Shown here: positions 1 to 6,773 of the stretch, piece after piece
Position numbering within the stretch: the stretch's first letter is position 1
Layout of the letters: every line of letters begins with the position of its first letter
From: Burkholderiales bacterium
Lineage (GTDB): Bacteria > Pseudomonadota > Gammaproteobacteria > Burkholderiales > SG8-41
Assembly (NCBI GenBank): GCA_019749945.1
Contig: JAIEPF010000001.1
Coordinates: 1-64,000, forward strand
Length of the DNA stretch: 64,000 nt
Direction of reading: 5' to 3'
Position numbers and translations under genes: made by a program
The notes under the pieces: model-generated
Database searches by the model: none
The model's input: only the letters and a program-made list of their open reading frames with translations
What the model was told of the DNA's origin: nothing

Positions 1-576
1 CTTCTCGTTTGGCCATGCAAAAAACGTAGCACGGCCTTTCTGAAAAGTACAGAACCCATTTATGAAATGACTTCTAAAGACATTGATATCTTCATCGGCG
101 ACCCTCAATGTCTGGGTTACCTGACCCCGCGATTAAGCAGTGCCGTTGAATCGATGACGACTCACTATATCGAACAAAGTGGCTTCGTAAAATTGTATTT
201 CCCGGAGGGGGAAATCGATTTTGTCGTCTCCGGCTCGCTTACCCAGGACCCGACACGCATTGAGCCGTTGTTCGGACGCCCCGTCGCCGTGGAAACCTCC
301 ACTGAAATTGTCGCCAAGAAAGTGTGGCATCGTGGCGTGGAATTCACGGCACGTGATATTTTTGATCTGGCGATGGTGATTGAAAAAGAACCGCAGGCAT
401 TACCGGCAATCAAGCCGATATTGCGTGATCGTCGAACCGTGATACTGGAGCGCATTGCCCGGCATCACGTGGGGATACGTGAAGACTTTGAAGAACTGGA
501 AACCTTGGAGTATCGACGCAGCTTTGATGAATGCGTTGATCTGGTCACAAGTACGCTCAACGCAGCGAATCAATAA
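1..576 (+). CDS. AbiEii/AbiGii-type nucleotidyltransferase toxin, 5' end beyond window
   Basis: The reading frame is open from base 1, so the N-terminus probably lies upstream; the first in-window ATG is at 67. The visible part has the nucleotidyltransferase signature S-K-D-I-D-I-F directly after that ATG. It also has the AbiEii-like stretch E-I-V-A-K-K-V-W-H-R-G-V-E-F-T-A-R-D-I-F-D-L-A, which is typical of the PF08843 family. Members are toxins of type IV toxin-antitoxin or abortive-infection systems that transfer nucleotides to tRNA or other targets, usually paired with an upstream AbiEi-like antitoxin. That partner would be outside the window. The family call is fairly sure; the partner is inference. 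Confidence 0.72.
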   Translation, partial: LLVWPCKKRSTAFLKSTEPIYEMTSKDIDIFIGDPQCLGYLTPRLSSAVESMTTHYIEQSGFVKLYFPEGEIDFVVSGSLTQDPTRIEPLFGRPVAVETSTEIVAKKVWHRGVEFTARDIFDLAMVIEKEPQALPAIKPILRDRRTVILERIARHHVGIREDFEELETLEYRRSFDECVDLVTSTLNAANQ

Positions 577-597
577 ATAAGAAATCAGGAGGCCCTC

Positions 598-1578
598 ATG
601 TTCACCCGCACTCTCGCCGCCAGCCTTGCCGCCCTCGCCATCGCGGCACCCGCCTTCGCAGCGCAGTCGCCCGGTGAATTCCCCACCCGTCCCGTGCGCC
701 TGATCGTCGGCTTCGGCCCCGGTGCGCCGGATACCGTGGCACGGCTGGTGGCGGCGCAGGTCTCCGCGCAAATCGGGCAGCAGGTCGTGGTCGACAACCG
801 TCCCGGCGCCAACGGCATCATCGGCGCCGAGCTGACGGCGAAAAGCGCGCCCGATGGTTACACGCTGTTGCTGACCTCGGCCTCGTTCGCGACCAATCCC
901 TCCACCCAGAAAAAACTCCCCTTCGACGTGCGCCGTGATTTCACGCCGATCACCAATGTCGCTTCGGGCGGCGGTTACTTTCTGGTGGTGCATCCCAAGG
1001 TGCCGGCGCAGACGGTGCAGGAGCTGGTGGCGCTGGGTAAAAATCCCGCGTCGAAACTGTCATTTGGTTCGGCCGGCCCCGGCAATACGCTGCACCTGGC
1101 GGGCGAGCTCTTCAACGCGCGCACGGGGACGCGCATGGTGCATGTGCCCTACAAAGGCGCGGGCCCGGCCGTGGCGGCGCTGGTCGGCGGCGAGATCCAG
1201 GTGATGTTCGTGACCACTCCGCTGGGCCTGCCGCAGATCGAGGCCAAGCGCATCCGCCCTCTCGCCTACACGGGGCCCAAGCGCGCACCCTTCATGCCCA
1301 ATATCCCGACCATCGCCGAGGCCGGCTTTCCTGGTGCCACGATGGACAACATGAGCTGGTACGGCGTGTTCGGCCCGGCGAAGCTGCCGCCAAAGATCAC
1401 GACAAAGCTCTACACCGAATTCGCCGCCGCACTGAAAGTGCCGCAGGTGGTGGAACGCATCGAGGGCCTGCAACTGACGCCGGTGGCGAATACGCCCAAG
1501 GCGTTTGCGGCGTTTATTGAGGGGGAGTTGAAGCGGTTTGCGGAGATGGTGAAGCTGGCCAAGTATGAGCCGGAGTGA
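598..1578 (+). CDS. Bug/TctC-family periplasmic solute receptor (1 of 8)
   Basis: The 326-residue product has a clear Sec signal peptide (about residues 1-22, ending A-P-A-F-A). The Bug fold hallmarks follow: [15 protein letters not shown] near the mature N-terminus, [10 protein letters not shown], and A-P-D-G-Y-T-L-L. Such receptors capture small carboxylates or other organic solutes in the periplasm for tripartite (TctAB) importers, or act as orphan receptors. The usual G-G-x-x-D turn reads G-A-P-D here. The ATG is preceded by a strong AGGAGG. No TctA/TctB genes or regulator are adjacent, so the ligand cannot be named. Confidence 0.9.
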   Translation: MFTRTLAASLAALAIAAPAFAAQSPGEFPTRPVRLIVGFGPGAPDTVARLVAAQVSAQIGQQVVVDNRPGANGIIGAELTAKSAPDGYTLLLTSASFATNPSTQKKLPFDVRRDFTPITNVASGGGYFLVVHPKVPAQTVQELVALGKNPASKLSFGSAGPGNTLHLAGELFNARTGTRMVHVPYKGAGPAVAALVGGEIQVMFVTTPLGLPQIEAKRIRPLAYTGPKRAPFMPNIPTIAEAGFPGATMDNMSWYGVFGPAKLPPKITTKLYTEFAAALKVPQVVERIEGLQLTPVANTPKAFAAFIEGELKRFAEMVKLAKYEPE

Positions 1579-1579
1579 C

Positions 1580-1618
1580 TTTGGTGATTAAGTGATTGGG
1601 TGACTGGTTGATTGGTAA
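1580..1618. repeat. GTGATT-type low-complexity intergenic tract
   Basis: Degenerate tandem units of GTGATTAAGTGATTGGGTGACTGG type fill the space after the Bug gene. Similar tracts occur at about 11627-11705 and 15811-15868, again next to small catabolic genes. Function unknown. Confidence 0.5.
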
Positions 1619-1648
1619 ATGCGCGGTGTTTTGCTCAGGCTGAAATGC

Positions 1649-1668
1649 GGTGTTACTATTGTGACACC
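1649..1668. promoter_or_regulatory. Candidate operator of the RHH/ParE toxin-antitoxin operon
   Basis: GGTGTTAC-tatt-GTGACACC is an 8+4+8 inverted repeat with one mismatch, 28 bases before the antitoxin ATG at 1697. Ribbon-helix-helix antitoxins typically bind such short palindromes at their own promoters. The operator role is inference from position and symmetry. Confidence 0.5.
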
Positions 1669-1696
1669 TCACCCTATTCACTTTGCCGAGCCTTTT

Positions 1697-1978
1697 ATGA
1701 CTGCCTCCACCACCCTCAAGCTGCCGGAAAAACTCAAAGCTCGCATCGCTAAGATTGCCAAGGAGTCGGGCCGCTCACCGCACGGCGTGATGGTCGAAGC
1801 CATTGAGCGTGAGGTGGATCGCACCGAGCGCTATCGCCAGTTCGTAAAGGATGCGCAGGCCGCCGACAAAGCAATCGACGCGGGCGCCGAGGTGTTCAGC
1901 GCCGAGGACGTCCACACTTGGATGGAGCGTCTGGCGCGTGACGGCAAGACTGAACGACCCAAAGCCCTGCGCAAATAA
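1697..1978 (+). CDS. CopG/RHH-type antitoxin of a ParDE-like module
   Basis: The 93-residue protein opens with a ribbon-helix-helix DNA-binding segment (T-L-K-L-P-E-K-L-K-A-R-I-A-K-I-A-K-E-S-G-R-S-P-H) and has a charged C-terminal tail that would bind the toxin. The frame is open upstream to 1619, but the ATG at 1697 puts the RHH strand at the N-terminus as usual for the family and leaves the palindrome at 1649-1668 non-coding. The toxin gene begins two bases after the stop. The protein should neutralise the ParE-like toxin and autorepress the operon. Confidence 0.85.
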   Translation: MTASTTLKLPEKLKARIAKIAKESGRSPHGVMVEAIEREVDRTERYRQFVKDAQAADKAIDAGAEVFSAEDVHTWMERLARDGKTERPKALRK

Positions 1979-1980
1979 GC

Positions 1981-2274
1981 TTGGCACAAATAATCTATTC
2001 AGGTCGCGCGCTGGATGATCTGCAGCGCCTGTTCCAGTTCCTTGCCGAGCACGACCCGCACATTGCGGGGGATGCAGCCACCGCGATACGCAGTGCCGTA
2101 GTAATGCTGGCATCGCATCCGCTGGCAGGCCGCCGGGTTGAAGGCGAGCTGCGCGAACTGGTGATTTCTTACGGCAAGACCGGTTATGTCGCGCTGTATC
2201 GTTTTCTTCCGGTTACGGAGCAGATTCGGATACTGTCACTCCGCCACCAGCGTGAACTGGATTTTCCCGGCTAG
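1981..2274 (+). CDS. ParE/RelE-superfamily toxin
   Basis: The 97-residue protein starts at TTG (1981), two bases after the antitoxin stop; no ATG fits, so translation is probably coupled. The sequence I-I-Y-S-G-R-A-L-D-D-L-Q-R-L, the central H-P-L-A-G-R-R and the C-terminal I-R-I-L-S-L-R-H-Q-R-E-L-D match ParE-type plasmid stabilisation toxins. ParE proteins poison DNA gyrase and related RelE proteins cleave mRNA; the sequence favours ParE. It ends 10 bases from the convergent tetR gene. Confidence 0.87.
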   Translation: MAQIIYSGRALDDLQRLFQFLAEHDPHIAGDAATAIRSAVVMLASHPLAGRRVEGELRELVISYGKTGYVALYRFLPVTEQIRILSLRHQRELDFPG

Positions 2275-2284
2275 GTGTCTTGAG

Positions 2285-2920
2285 TCACGCCGCCGCGCGC
2301 ATCTGTTCCGGCGCAGCAAACAGCAGTTCGATGTAGTTGCGGTAAAGACGCAGTTGTTCGGTCGCCATCCGGGCATCGTTCATGGCCTTGGCGAGTATGA
2401 ATGCGCCCTCGAGCACCACGGTGAAGCCGTCGGCCAGTTGTGATGCACTGACGGGGTTCTTCGGCGGATACCTCTCGATGATCAGCGTGAATTTTTCCTG
2501 CAGCAGCGTGCGCCAGCGCGCAAAGGTCTCGTGCAGCAGGCTGCGGGTCTCGTCGTCAAACTGCTGCAGTTCATAGACGTACGAGGCGAGCAGGCAGCCG
2601 GGATAGGGCTCGGTCATTTCACTGAACATGTCTTCGAACAGGCGGATGAAAATGAGGATCTGCTGCAGCGGGTCGTCGCTGAGCTTCTCGGCCTGCGCGC
2701 GGGTCTCGGCGTAAATCAGTGCGTCCTCACTGGCATAACGCCGCAGCAGCGCCTTCGCCAGTTCGTCCTTGGTTTTGAAGTGGTGGAAAAACGCGCCCTT
2801 GGTGATGCCCACGTGTTCGAGTACGTGATCCACCTTCATGCCGGAATAACCCAGCTTGAGGACCAGGTCCCGGGCCCCGTCGAGAATTTTTTCGCGGGTG
2901 GCGATGCCGTCTTTACGCAT
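2285..2920 (-). CDS. TetR/AcrR-family transcriptional regulator
   Basis: The 211-residue protein has an N-terminal TetR helix-turn-helix (T-R-E-K-I-L-D-G-A-R-D-L-V and V-L-E-H-V-G-I-T-K-G-A-F-F-H-H-F-K-T-K-D-E-L) and a divergent ligand-binding C-terminus. It is divergent from the membrane hydroxylase gene at 3142. Two palindromes lie in the shared intergenic region, at 2943-2958 beside its own start and at 3086-3101 just after a consensus promoter for the neighbour. It is therefore likely to repress both genes and be released by a small hydrophobic ligand, which is not identifiable here. Confidence 0.9.
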   Translation of the reverse strand: MRKDGIATREKILDGARDLVLKLGYSGMKVDHVLEHVGITKGAFFHHFKTKDELAKALLRRYASEDALIYAETRAQAEKLSDDPLQQILIFIRLFEDMFSEMTEPYPGCLLASYVYELQQFDDETRSLLHETFARWRTLLQEKFTLIIERYPPKNPVSASQLADGFTVVLEGAFILAKAMNDARMATEQLRLYRNYIELLFAAPEQMRAAA

Positions 2921-2942
2921 GGCCGTTTTTCTTTGGAATTAA

Positions 2943-2958
2943 CATACTGGGTAGTATG
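2943..2958. promoter_or_regulatory. Candidate TetR operator 1
   Basis: CATACT-gggt-AGTATG is a perfect 6+4+6 inverted repeat 22 bases upstream of the tetR start. It resembles half-sites bound by many TetR regulators and is placed for autorepression. Confidence 0.6.
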
Positions 2959-3054
2959 CCTTAAGTCACACTTTTATGAAACAACCGCCTATATTTTTAT
3001 TAAATATATGATTTTAATCACTATTAATACAATACATTAAACAGACTAAATAGT

Positions 3055-3083
3055 TTGACAAAGGATTTACCCTTGCGTATATT
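3055..3083 (+). promoter_or_regulatory. Sigma-70 promoter of the hydroxylase gene
   Basis: TTGACA (3055-3060), a 17-base spacer and TATATT (3078-3083) form a near-consensus sigma-70 promoter. The predicted start of transcription falls inside the palindrome at 3086-3101. Confidence 0.75.
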
Positions 3084-3085
3084 TC

Positions 3086-3101
3086 CGGACCGTTTGGTCT
3101 G
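3086..3101. promoter_or_regulatory. Candidate TetR operator 2 over the transcription start
   Basis: CGGACC-gttt-GGTCTG has perfect inner arms (GACC/GGTC) and one outer mismatch. It lies directly after the -10 box at 3078-3083, where a bound repressor would block initiation. It resembles the G-A-C-C-G/G-G-T-C operators of TetR regulators. Confidence 0.6.
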
Positions 3102-3141
3102 TTTAGTGCCATCCGGACACTTTTTACAAGGAGAGATTCCG

Positions 3142-3915
3142 ATGTACGACATTCTGGGTTACCTGACGCTGGCGCTGATCCCGGCGTTTATCCTGCTCGA
3201 TCTGGTGCACCGCCACCGCCAATTCGACACACCGCGCTTCTGGCGTCTGCGCGCTCTGGCGGTGACGGTCGGCATATTTTTCTTCACCGGCTGGATCGCC
3301 GGATTGTGGGGCCGGCTGTTCGAGGGCGTGAGCCTCCTGGACCTGAGCGGCCTCGGCGCCATCGGCGGCGCGGTGGTCGGTGTGCTGGTGTATGAGTTTT
3401 TTCATTACTGGTATCACCGCAGCGCGCATCAGTCGAACCGGCTGTGGCGCGCCGGCCACCAGATGCACCACAGCGCGGAAAGCCTCGACGCCTTCGGCGC
3501 CTATTACCTGCATCCGCTGGACGCCGCGATTTTCACCAGCATCAGCAGCCTGGTGTTTTTCCCGCTGCTCGGCCTGACGACGGAGGCCGGCGTACTCGGC
3601 GCGCTGTTCATCACGTTCAACGGCATGTTCCAGCACGCCAACATCAAGACGCCGCAGTGGCTGGGTTATTTCATCCAGCGCCCGGAGATGCACGCCGTGC
3701 ACCACGCGCGCGGCATTCATCGCTACAACTACGCCGATCTGCCGCTGTGGGACATGGTGTTCGGCACTTTCCTCAACCCGAAAACCGTGTCGAAACTGGC
3801 GATGGGTTTCTATCCCGGCGCATCGGCACGTATCGGCGCCATGCTGATCGGGCGTGATGTCAGCAAACCCGCGGTTGAAGAAGCCGAGGGGGAATTGTCG
3901 GGGAGTCGGGCTTAG
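3142..3915 (+). CDS. Fatty acid hydroxylase / sterol desaturase superfamily membrane protein
   Basis: The 257-residue membrane protein carries the histidine boxes of the di-iron hydroxylase superfamily: H-Y-W-Y-H-R-S-A-H, H-Q-M-H-H-S and a C-terminal H-A-V-H-H-A-R-G-I-H. Several hydrophobic helices precede and separate them. Such enzymes hydroxylate or desaturate lipids in the cytoplasmic membrane; the substrate is not evident. The frame is open from 3055, but AAGGAG sits before the ATG at 3142 and the upstream part contains the promoter and operator. The divergent TetR protein is the likely repressor. Confidence 0.85.
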   Translation: MYDILGYLTLALIPAFILLDLVHRHRQFDTPRFWRLRALAVTVGIFFFTGWIAGLWGRLFEGVSLLDLSGLGAIGGAVVGVLVYEFFHYWYHRSAHQSNRLWRAGHQMHHSAESLDAFGAYYLHPLDAAIFTSISSLVFFPLLGLTTEAGVLGALFITFNGMFQHANIKTPQWLGYFIQRPEMHAVHHARGIHRYNYADLPLWDMVFGTFLNPKTVSKLAMGFYPGASARIGAMLIGRDVSKPAVEEAEGELSGSRA

Positions 3916-3933
3916 GCTCCCAAGACGGGAGCC
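3915..3933. other. Hairpin after the hydroxylase gene, terminator-like without T tract
   Basis: GGCTCCC-aagac-GGGAGCC forms a 7-base stem over the hydroxylase stop codon. There is no following T run, so it is a weak terminator candidate. A dispersed repeat follows immediately. Confidence 0.4.
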
Positions 3934-3999
3934 GCCGCGAAGCAAGTCCTCCTGGGGGGCGCTGCGAAGAAAGTTCTCCCGGGAGGGCAGGCTCGCGGT
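3932..3999. repeat. GCGAAGCAAGTCCTC dispersed repeat
   Basis: This intergenic copy reads CCGCCGCGAAGCAAGTCCTC followed by a diverged second unit, GCTGCGAAGAAAGTTCTC. The same core occurs at 11718, 13701, 29845-29880 (inverted) and 48672. It is part of the paired-REP family described for 13690-13801. Confidence 0.6.
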
Positions 4000-4027
4000 G
4001 TGAAGAGTGCCGGTAATCCTGCGCAGG

Positions 4028-4342
4028 TTACTGCGCCGTCACCCGCAGCTTTAAGCGCGTTTTCTTTTGCAGGGCGCTGACAATACCGAAGAAATTCTCG
4101 GTGCTGGGATTGCCGCTTGGGCCCAGCATGCGATGCAGGCTCTTGCTGGGTGCACCCACTTCCGCGGCCAGGCCTTCAAACCCGACGGTTGCATTGACCA
4201 GGTCACGCAGCATGGCCTTGCCGGTGGCGGTGTCTCCCGCGAGGTAGGCGTTCATCGCCTCCGTAAACAGGGCTTCGCGGTATTTTGTGTCGCTCTGCGC
4301 GCGCGCAAATACGGTTTCCTTGAAATCCCGGGTCAGTGCCAT
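4028..4342 (-). CDS. HigA-like addiction-module antidote (HTH) protein
   Basis: The 104-residue product resembles the putative addiction-module antidote family: M-A-L-T-R-D-F-K-E-T-V start, G-D-T-A-T-G-K-A-M-L-R-D-L-V-N-A-T-V-G, then a helix-turn-helix with S-K-S-L-H-R-M-L-G-P-S-G-N-P-S. The frame extends upstream to 4396 inside the toxin gene, but the ATG at 4342 has AAGGAA before it and fits the family N-terminus. It follows the toxin gene, the reversed order typical of HigBA modules. It should neutralise the toxin and repress the operon. Confidence 0.87.
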   Translation of the reverse strand: MALTRDFKETVFARAQSDTKYREALFTEAMNAYLAGDTATGKAMLRDLVNATVGFEGLAAEVGAPSKSLHRMLGPSGNPSTENFFGIVSALQKKTRLKLRVTAQ

Positions 4343-4356
4343 GGTCGTTTCCTTAT

Positions 4357-4692
4357 TTATCGTTGTTCGCTTTTTCGCCGCCTGCAGGCGATCCAAGCAT
4401 CTACTGCTGCCGCAATCGCCTGTTGTTGCCGTTTTTTCGTGCTGCCACCGAGCAGAATAACCACGGTATCGCCGTCTTTGCCAAAGTAGATTCTGTAACC
4501 CGGGCCGAAATCGATTCGATATTCAAATACGCCGCTACTCACACCCTTGACGTTCGAGAAATTGCCCTGCGCCAGCCGGTAGAGCGCCGTCGTCACCTTG
4601 GCCGCAGCTTCAGCATTGAGATCCTCGAACCACCGGGCAAACGGCGATTTGCCTTGAAGGTCGAGGTATTCGACGACACGAATAGCAGGCAT
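4357..4692 (-). CDS. RelE/HigB-type toxin (phage-derived Gp49-like)
   Basis: The 111-residue protein has the family pattern F-A-R-W-F-E-D-L-N, then Y-R-I-D-F-G-P-G-Y-R-I-Y-F-G-K-D-G-D-T-V-V-I-L-L-G-G-S-T-K-K-R-Q-Q. It corresponds to the toxin half of HigBA-like modules that inhibit growth by ribosome-dependent mRNA cleavage. It lies 14 bases upstream of the antidote gene in the same operon. A short palindrome at 4700-4715 sits just before its start. Confidence 0.87.
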   Translation of the reverse strand: MPAIRVVEYLDLQGKSPFARWFEDLNAEAAAKVTTALYRLAQGNFSNVKGVSSGVFEYRIDFGPGYRIYFGKDGDTVVILLGGSTKKRQQQAIAAAVDAWIACRRRKSEQR

Positions 4693-4699
4693 GTTTATG

Positions 4700-4715
4700 G
4701 TAACTTTTATGTTAC
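4700..4715. promoter_or_regulatory. Candidate operator of the HigBA-like operon
   Basis: GTAAC-ttttat-GTTAC is a perfect 5+6+5 inverted repeat 8 bases before the toxin ATG. It is a plausible site for the HTH antidote; the role is inferred from position. Confidence 0.4.
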
Positions 4716-4805
4716 TTTAGGGCAAGCAGCATGAATTCCCGTAGCGGCTTGCGTCAGTAAAGCGCGGCAGAATCCGGGGAAGCTCGGGCTGGAAGATCAG
4801 CATCA

Positions 4806-4838
4806 ACATGTATAGAAAATCGGATTTTCTATACATGT
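4806..4838. repeat. Perfect 33-base palindrome (16+1+16)
   Basis: The arms ACATGTATAGAAAATC and GATTTTCTATACATGT match perfectly around one G. It lies in an AT-rich gap between the divergent HigBA-like and HTH-MNT/HepT modules, 126 bases before the latter's start. No T tract follows. It could be an operator for the HTH-MNT protein, a recombination or mobile-element end, or an element for one of the flanking modules. The exact symmetry is directly visible; the function is unknown. Confidence 0.6.
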
Positions 4839-4964
4839 GCTTGGTGGTATGCATAAAATCATAAAAATAATATAATAAAAACAATAGGTTATATAAACAC
4901 CCAATCGCACCATTTATTGCTACAATTGAAGCAATTTAGAGAACGATAATTGTTCATGGCCTGA

Positions 4965-5627
4965 ATGTCCAATCCAACCAATATCACCGTCACCAATTTC
5001 CTGCTGGGCAATACCCGCGCCGCGGTGCTGCGCACTCTGCTGCCGAAACCGGACACGGCACTACATGTGCGCGAACTGGCGCGCGTGACCGGCGCCTCGC
5101 CGGGATCACTGCATCGGGATCTGCGCACGCTGACGGAACTCGGGCTGTTGCTGCGCGAGGAAGTCGGCCGCCAGGTGCATTACCGCGCCAACCCTGCGTG
5201 CCCGGCGTTTGAAGCACTCACCGGATTACTGCGTGATGCAGATGTCGCCATGCCCGCGCCACAAGCACACGCACCGGACCCCCGCGTACTGCACAGCCCG
5301 GTTGCGACGTATCGCGTGGCACCGCGCGAGAAGCTGCACATTCCCCGTGGACAACTCGCAGCACTGTGCCGCAAACACCATATTCGCAAGCTGAGCCTGT
5401 TCGGCTCCGCCGCGCGCAATGAGATGGGCCCAGGCAGCGACGTGGATTTGCTGATCGAATTCGAGCCCGGCAGCAACACATCGCTGCTCGATATTCCGGC
5501 ACTACAGGAAGAACTCTCTGCGCTGTTTGGAGGCCGCAAGATCGATGTCGCAACGCCGGAAATCCTCGACAATCCGTTCCGGCGCAAGACGATACTGCCG
5601 GAATTGATGACACTCTATGCCGCCTGA
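4965..5627 (+). CDS. mntA: HTH-nucleotidyltransferase fusion, MntA-like antitoxin
   Basis: The 220-residue protein has two parts. Residues about 15-80 form an ArsR/MarR-like winged helix (V-R-E-L-A-R-V-T-G-A-S-P-G-S-L-H-R-D-L-R-T-L-T-E-L-G-L-L). Residues about 120-215 form a minimal nucleotidyltransferase domain with G147-S148 and D159-V160-D161, exactly the GS-X10-DXD motif of MntA AMP-transferases. MntA antitoxins inactivate HEPN toxins by AMPylating a tyrosine. The 3' end overlaps the HepT gene by 11 bases, supporting a coupled module. The fused winged helix could let the antitoxin repress its own operon. The ATG at 4965 follows an in-frame stop. Confidence 0.83.
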   Translation: MSNPTNITVTNFLLGNTRAAVLRTLLPKPDTALHVRELARVTGASPGSLHRDLRTLTELGLLLREEVGRQVHYRANPACPAFEALTGLLRDADVAMPAPQAHAPDPRVLHSPVATYRVAPREKLHIPRGQLAALCRKHHIRKLSLFGSAARNEMGPGSDVDLLIEFEPGSNTSLLDIPALQEELSALFGGRKIDVATPEILDNPFRRKTILPELMTLYAA

Positions 5628-5964
5628 TCCCCGTGATGCAGCACATCTGTGGGACATGCTCACCGCGGCTCACGAAGCACATGGTGTCGTGCAGGGCATT
5701 TCACTGGAAGCATTCATGGCTGACCGCTTGCGATTGCGTGCGCTGGAACGTACGCTCGAATTACTGGGCGAAGCAGCAAGGCGTGTCAGCCTTCCAGCGC
5801 GTGCTTCATACCCCGAAATTCCGTGGCGAGCATTGATCGGACAACGTAACTTGCTGGCCCATGAATACGGTCGCATCAACCCTGCGCTGCTGTATCAAGC
5901 CGCATCTGACAATGTGCCATCGCTTATCATGGCGCTGGAGCAGATCATTGAGTCTACGAATTAA
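5617..5964 (+). CDS. hepT: HepT-like HEPN ribonuclease toxin (DUF86)
   Basis: The 115-residue all-helical protein carries the HEPN catalytic motif R77-N-L-L-A-H82 (RX4H), followed by E-Y-G-R-I. It also has R-L-R-A-L-E-R-T-L-E-L-L-G-E-A-A-R-R-V, typical of DUF86/HepT toxins. HepT proteins cleave RNA and are silenced by AMPylation of the tyrosine close to the motif; Y84 is present. Its start overlaps the HTH-MNT antitoxin by 11 bases. Toxin activity itself is inferred from family. Confidence 0.87.
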   Translation: MPPDPRDAAHLWDMLTAAHEAHGVVQGISLEAFMADRLRLRALERTLELLGEAARRVSLPARASYPEIPWRALIGQRNLLAHEYGRINPALLYQAASDNVPSLIMALEQIIESTN

Positions 5965-6020
5965 ATTCGGCACACGAAAATTTCAAGAGAATTCTTTTGA
6001 TTAACCCAGGAGCGAAGTAA

Positions 6021-6608
6021 ATGAACGGAAAAATCCGCCGCGTAGTCACCGGCCACGACAAAAACGGCAAAGCCATCGTCATCGAGGACGGCCTTGCCCC
6101 TGCGGTGCGCAGCAACCCGCTGCGCCCGGGACATATTTCCGTCGACCTGTGGAAAACCGCCGCCACGCCGCATATCCTGCACGCCACCGAGCCGGATCCG
6201 ACCGGCGGCCCGAAGCAGATCCATCCGCTGCCCGGCGGCACGGTGTTCCGCATCAGCGAGATCGCGCCCGAAACCGAGGCCATCCGCAACATCACCCCGG
6301 AGCAATCAAAGGCGGTGTTTGCAGCGATGGGCAATAAAAACGCCACCACCGCCGGCTCGGCCAAAGGCCGCCACCCCTTCATGCACCGCACCCAGACCGT
6401 CGATTACGCCGTGGTGCTGAAAGGCGAGGTCACCATGCTGCTCGATGACCAGGATGTCGTGCTGAAGGAAGGCGACGTGGTGATCCAGCGCGGCACCAAT
6501 CACGCCTGGAGCAATCGCAGCGACAAACCGGTGCTGATGCTTTATGTGCTGATCGACGGCCAGTTTGATGAGGAACTGCAGGGGCACTTCGGGTCAGGCG
6601 GGCATTAA
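6021..6608 (+). CDS. Cupin-domain protein
   Basis: The 195-residue protein has a single C-terminal cupin barrel (about residues 115-185). Its conserved segments are H-R-T-Q-T-V-D-Y-A-V-V-L-K-G-E-V-T-M-L-L-D, L-K-E-G-D-V-V-I-Q-R-G-T-N-H-A-W, and S-D-K-P-V-L-M-L-Y-V. Histidines in both motifs could bind a metal. Small cupins of this type next to catabolic genes are often dioxygenases, isomerases or sensors; no substrate can be assigned. AGGAG precedes the ATG. It is followed by a dispersed repeat and a Bug receptor on the same strand. Confidence 0.83.
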   Translation: MNGKIRRVVTGHDKNGKAIVIEDGLAPAVRSNPLRPGHISVDLWKTAATPHILHATEPDPTGGPKQIHPLPGGTVFRISEIAPETEAIRNITPEQSKAVFAAMGNKNATTAGSAKGRHPFMHRTQTVDYAVVLKGEVTMLLDDQDVVLKEGDVVIQRGTNHAWSNRSDKPVLMLYVLIDGQFDEELQGHFGSGGH

Positions 6609-6620
6609 AATTACCTACAC

Positions 6621-6700
6621 CCGTTCGGGCTGAGCCTGTCGAAGCCCACCCTTCGACAAAGCCTGTCCTGAGCATAGTCGAAGGGCTCAGGGCGAACGGA
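6621..6700. repeat. GTTCGGGCTGAGC..GCTCAGGGCGAAC dispersed inverted repeat
   Basis: The outer arms CCGTTCGGGCTGAGCCTGTC and the CTCAGGGCGAACGG end are inverted copies, with two internal GTCGAAG/CTTCGAC units. A second copy is at 27546-27603. It is a common proteobacterial extragenic repeat with no coding potential. Confidence 0.8.
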
Positions 6701-6773
6701 ATGGGTTGCGTATCGTTCAAAAACCGTGCTGAAGCACTGCTTGACCACAATAAAAAGTGCACCAGGAGAAAAA

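Noticed and set aside
3055..3141. N-terminal extension of the membrane hydroxylase from 3055
   Set aside because: This stretch contains the promoter and operator, and a good Shine-Dalgarno precedes the ATG at 3142.
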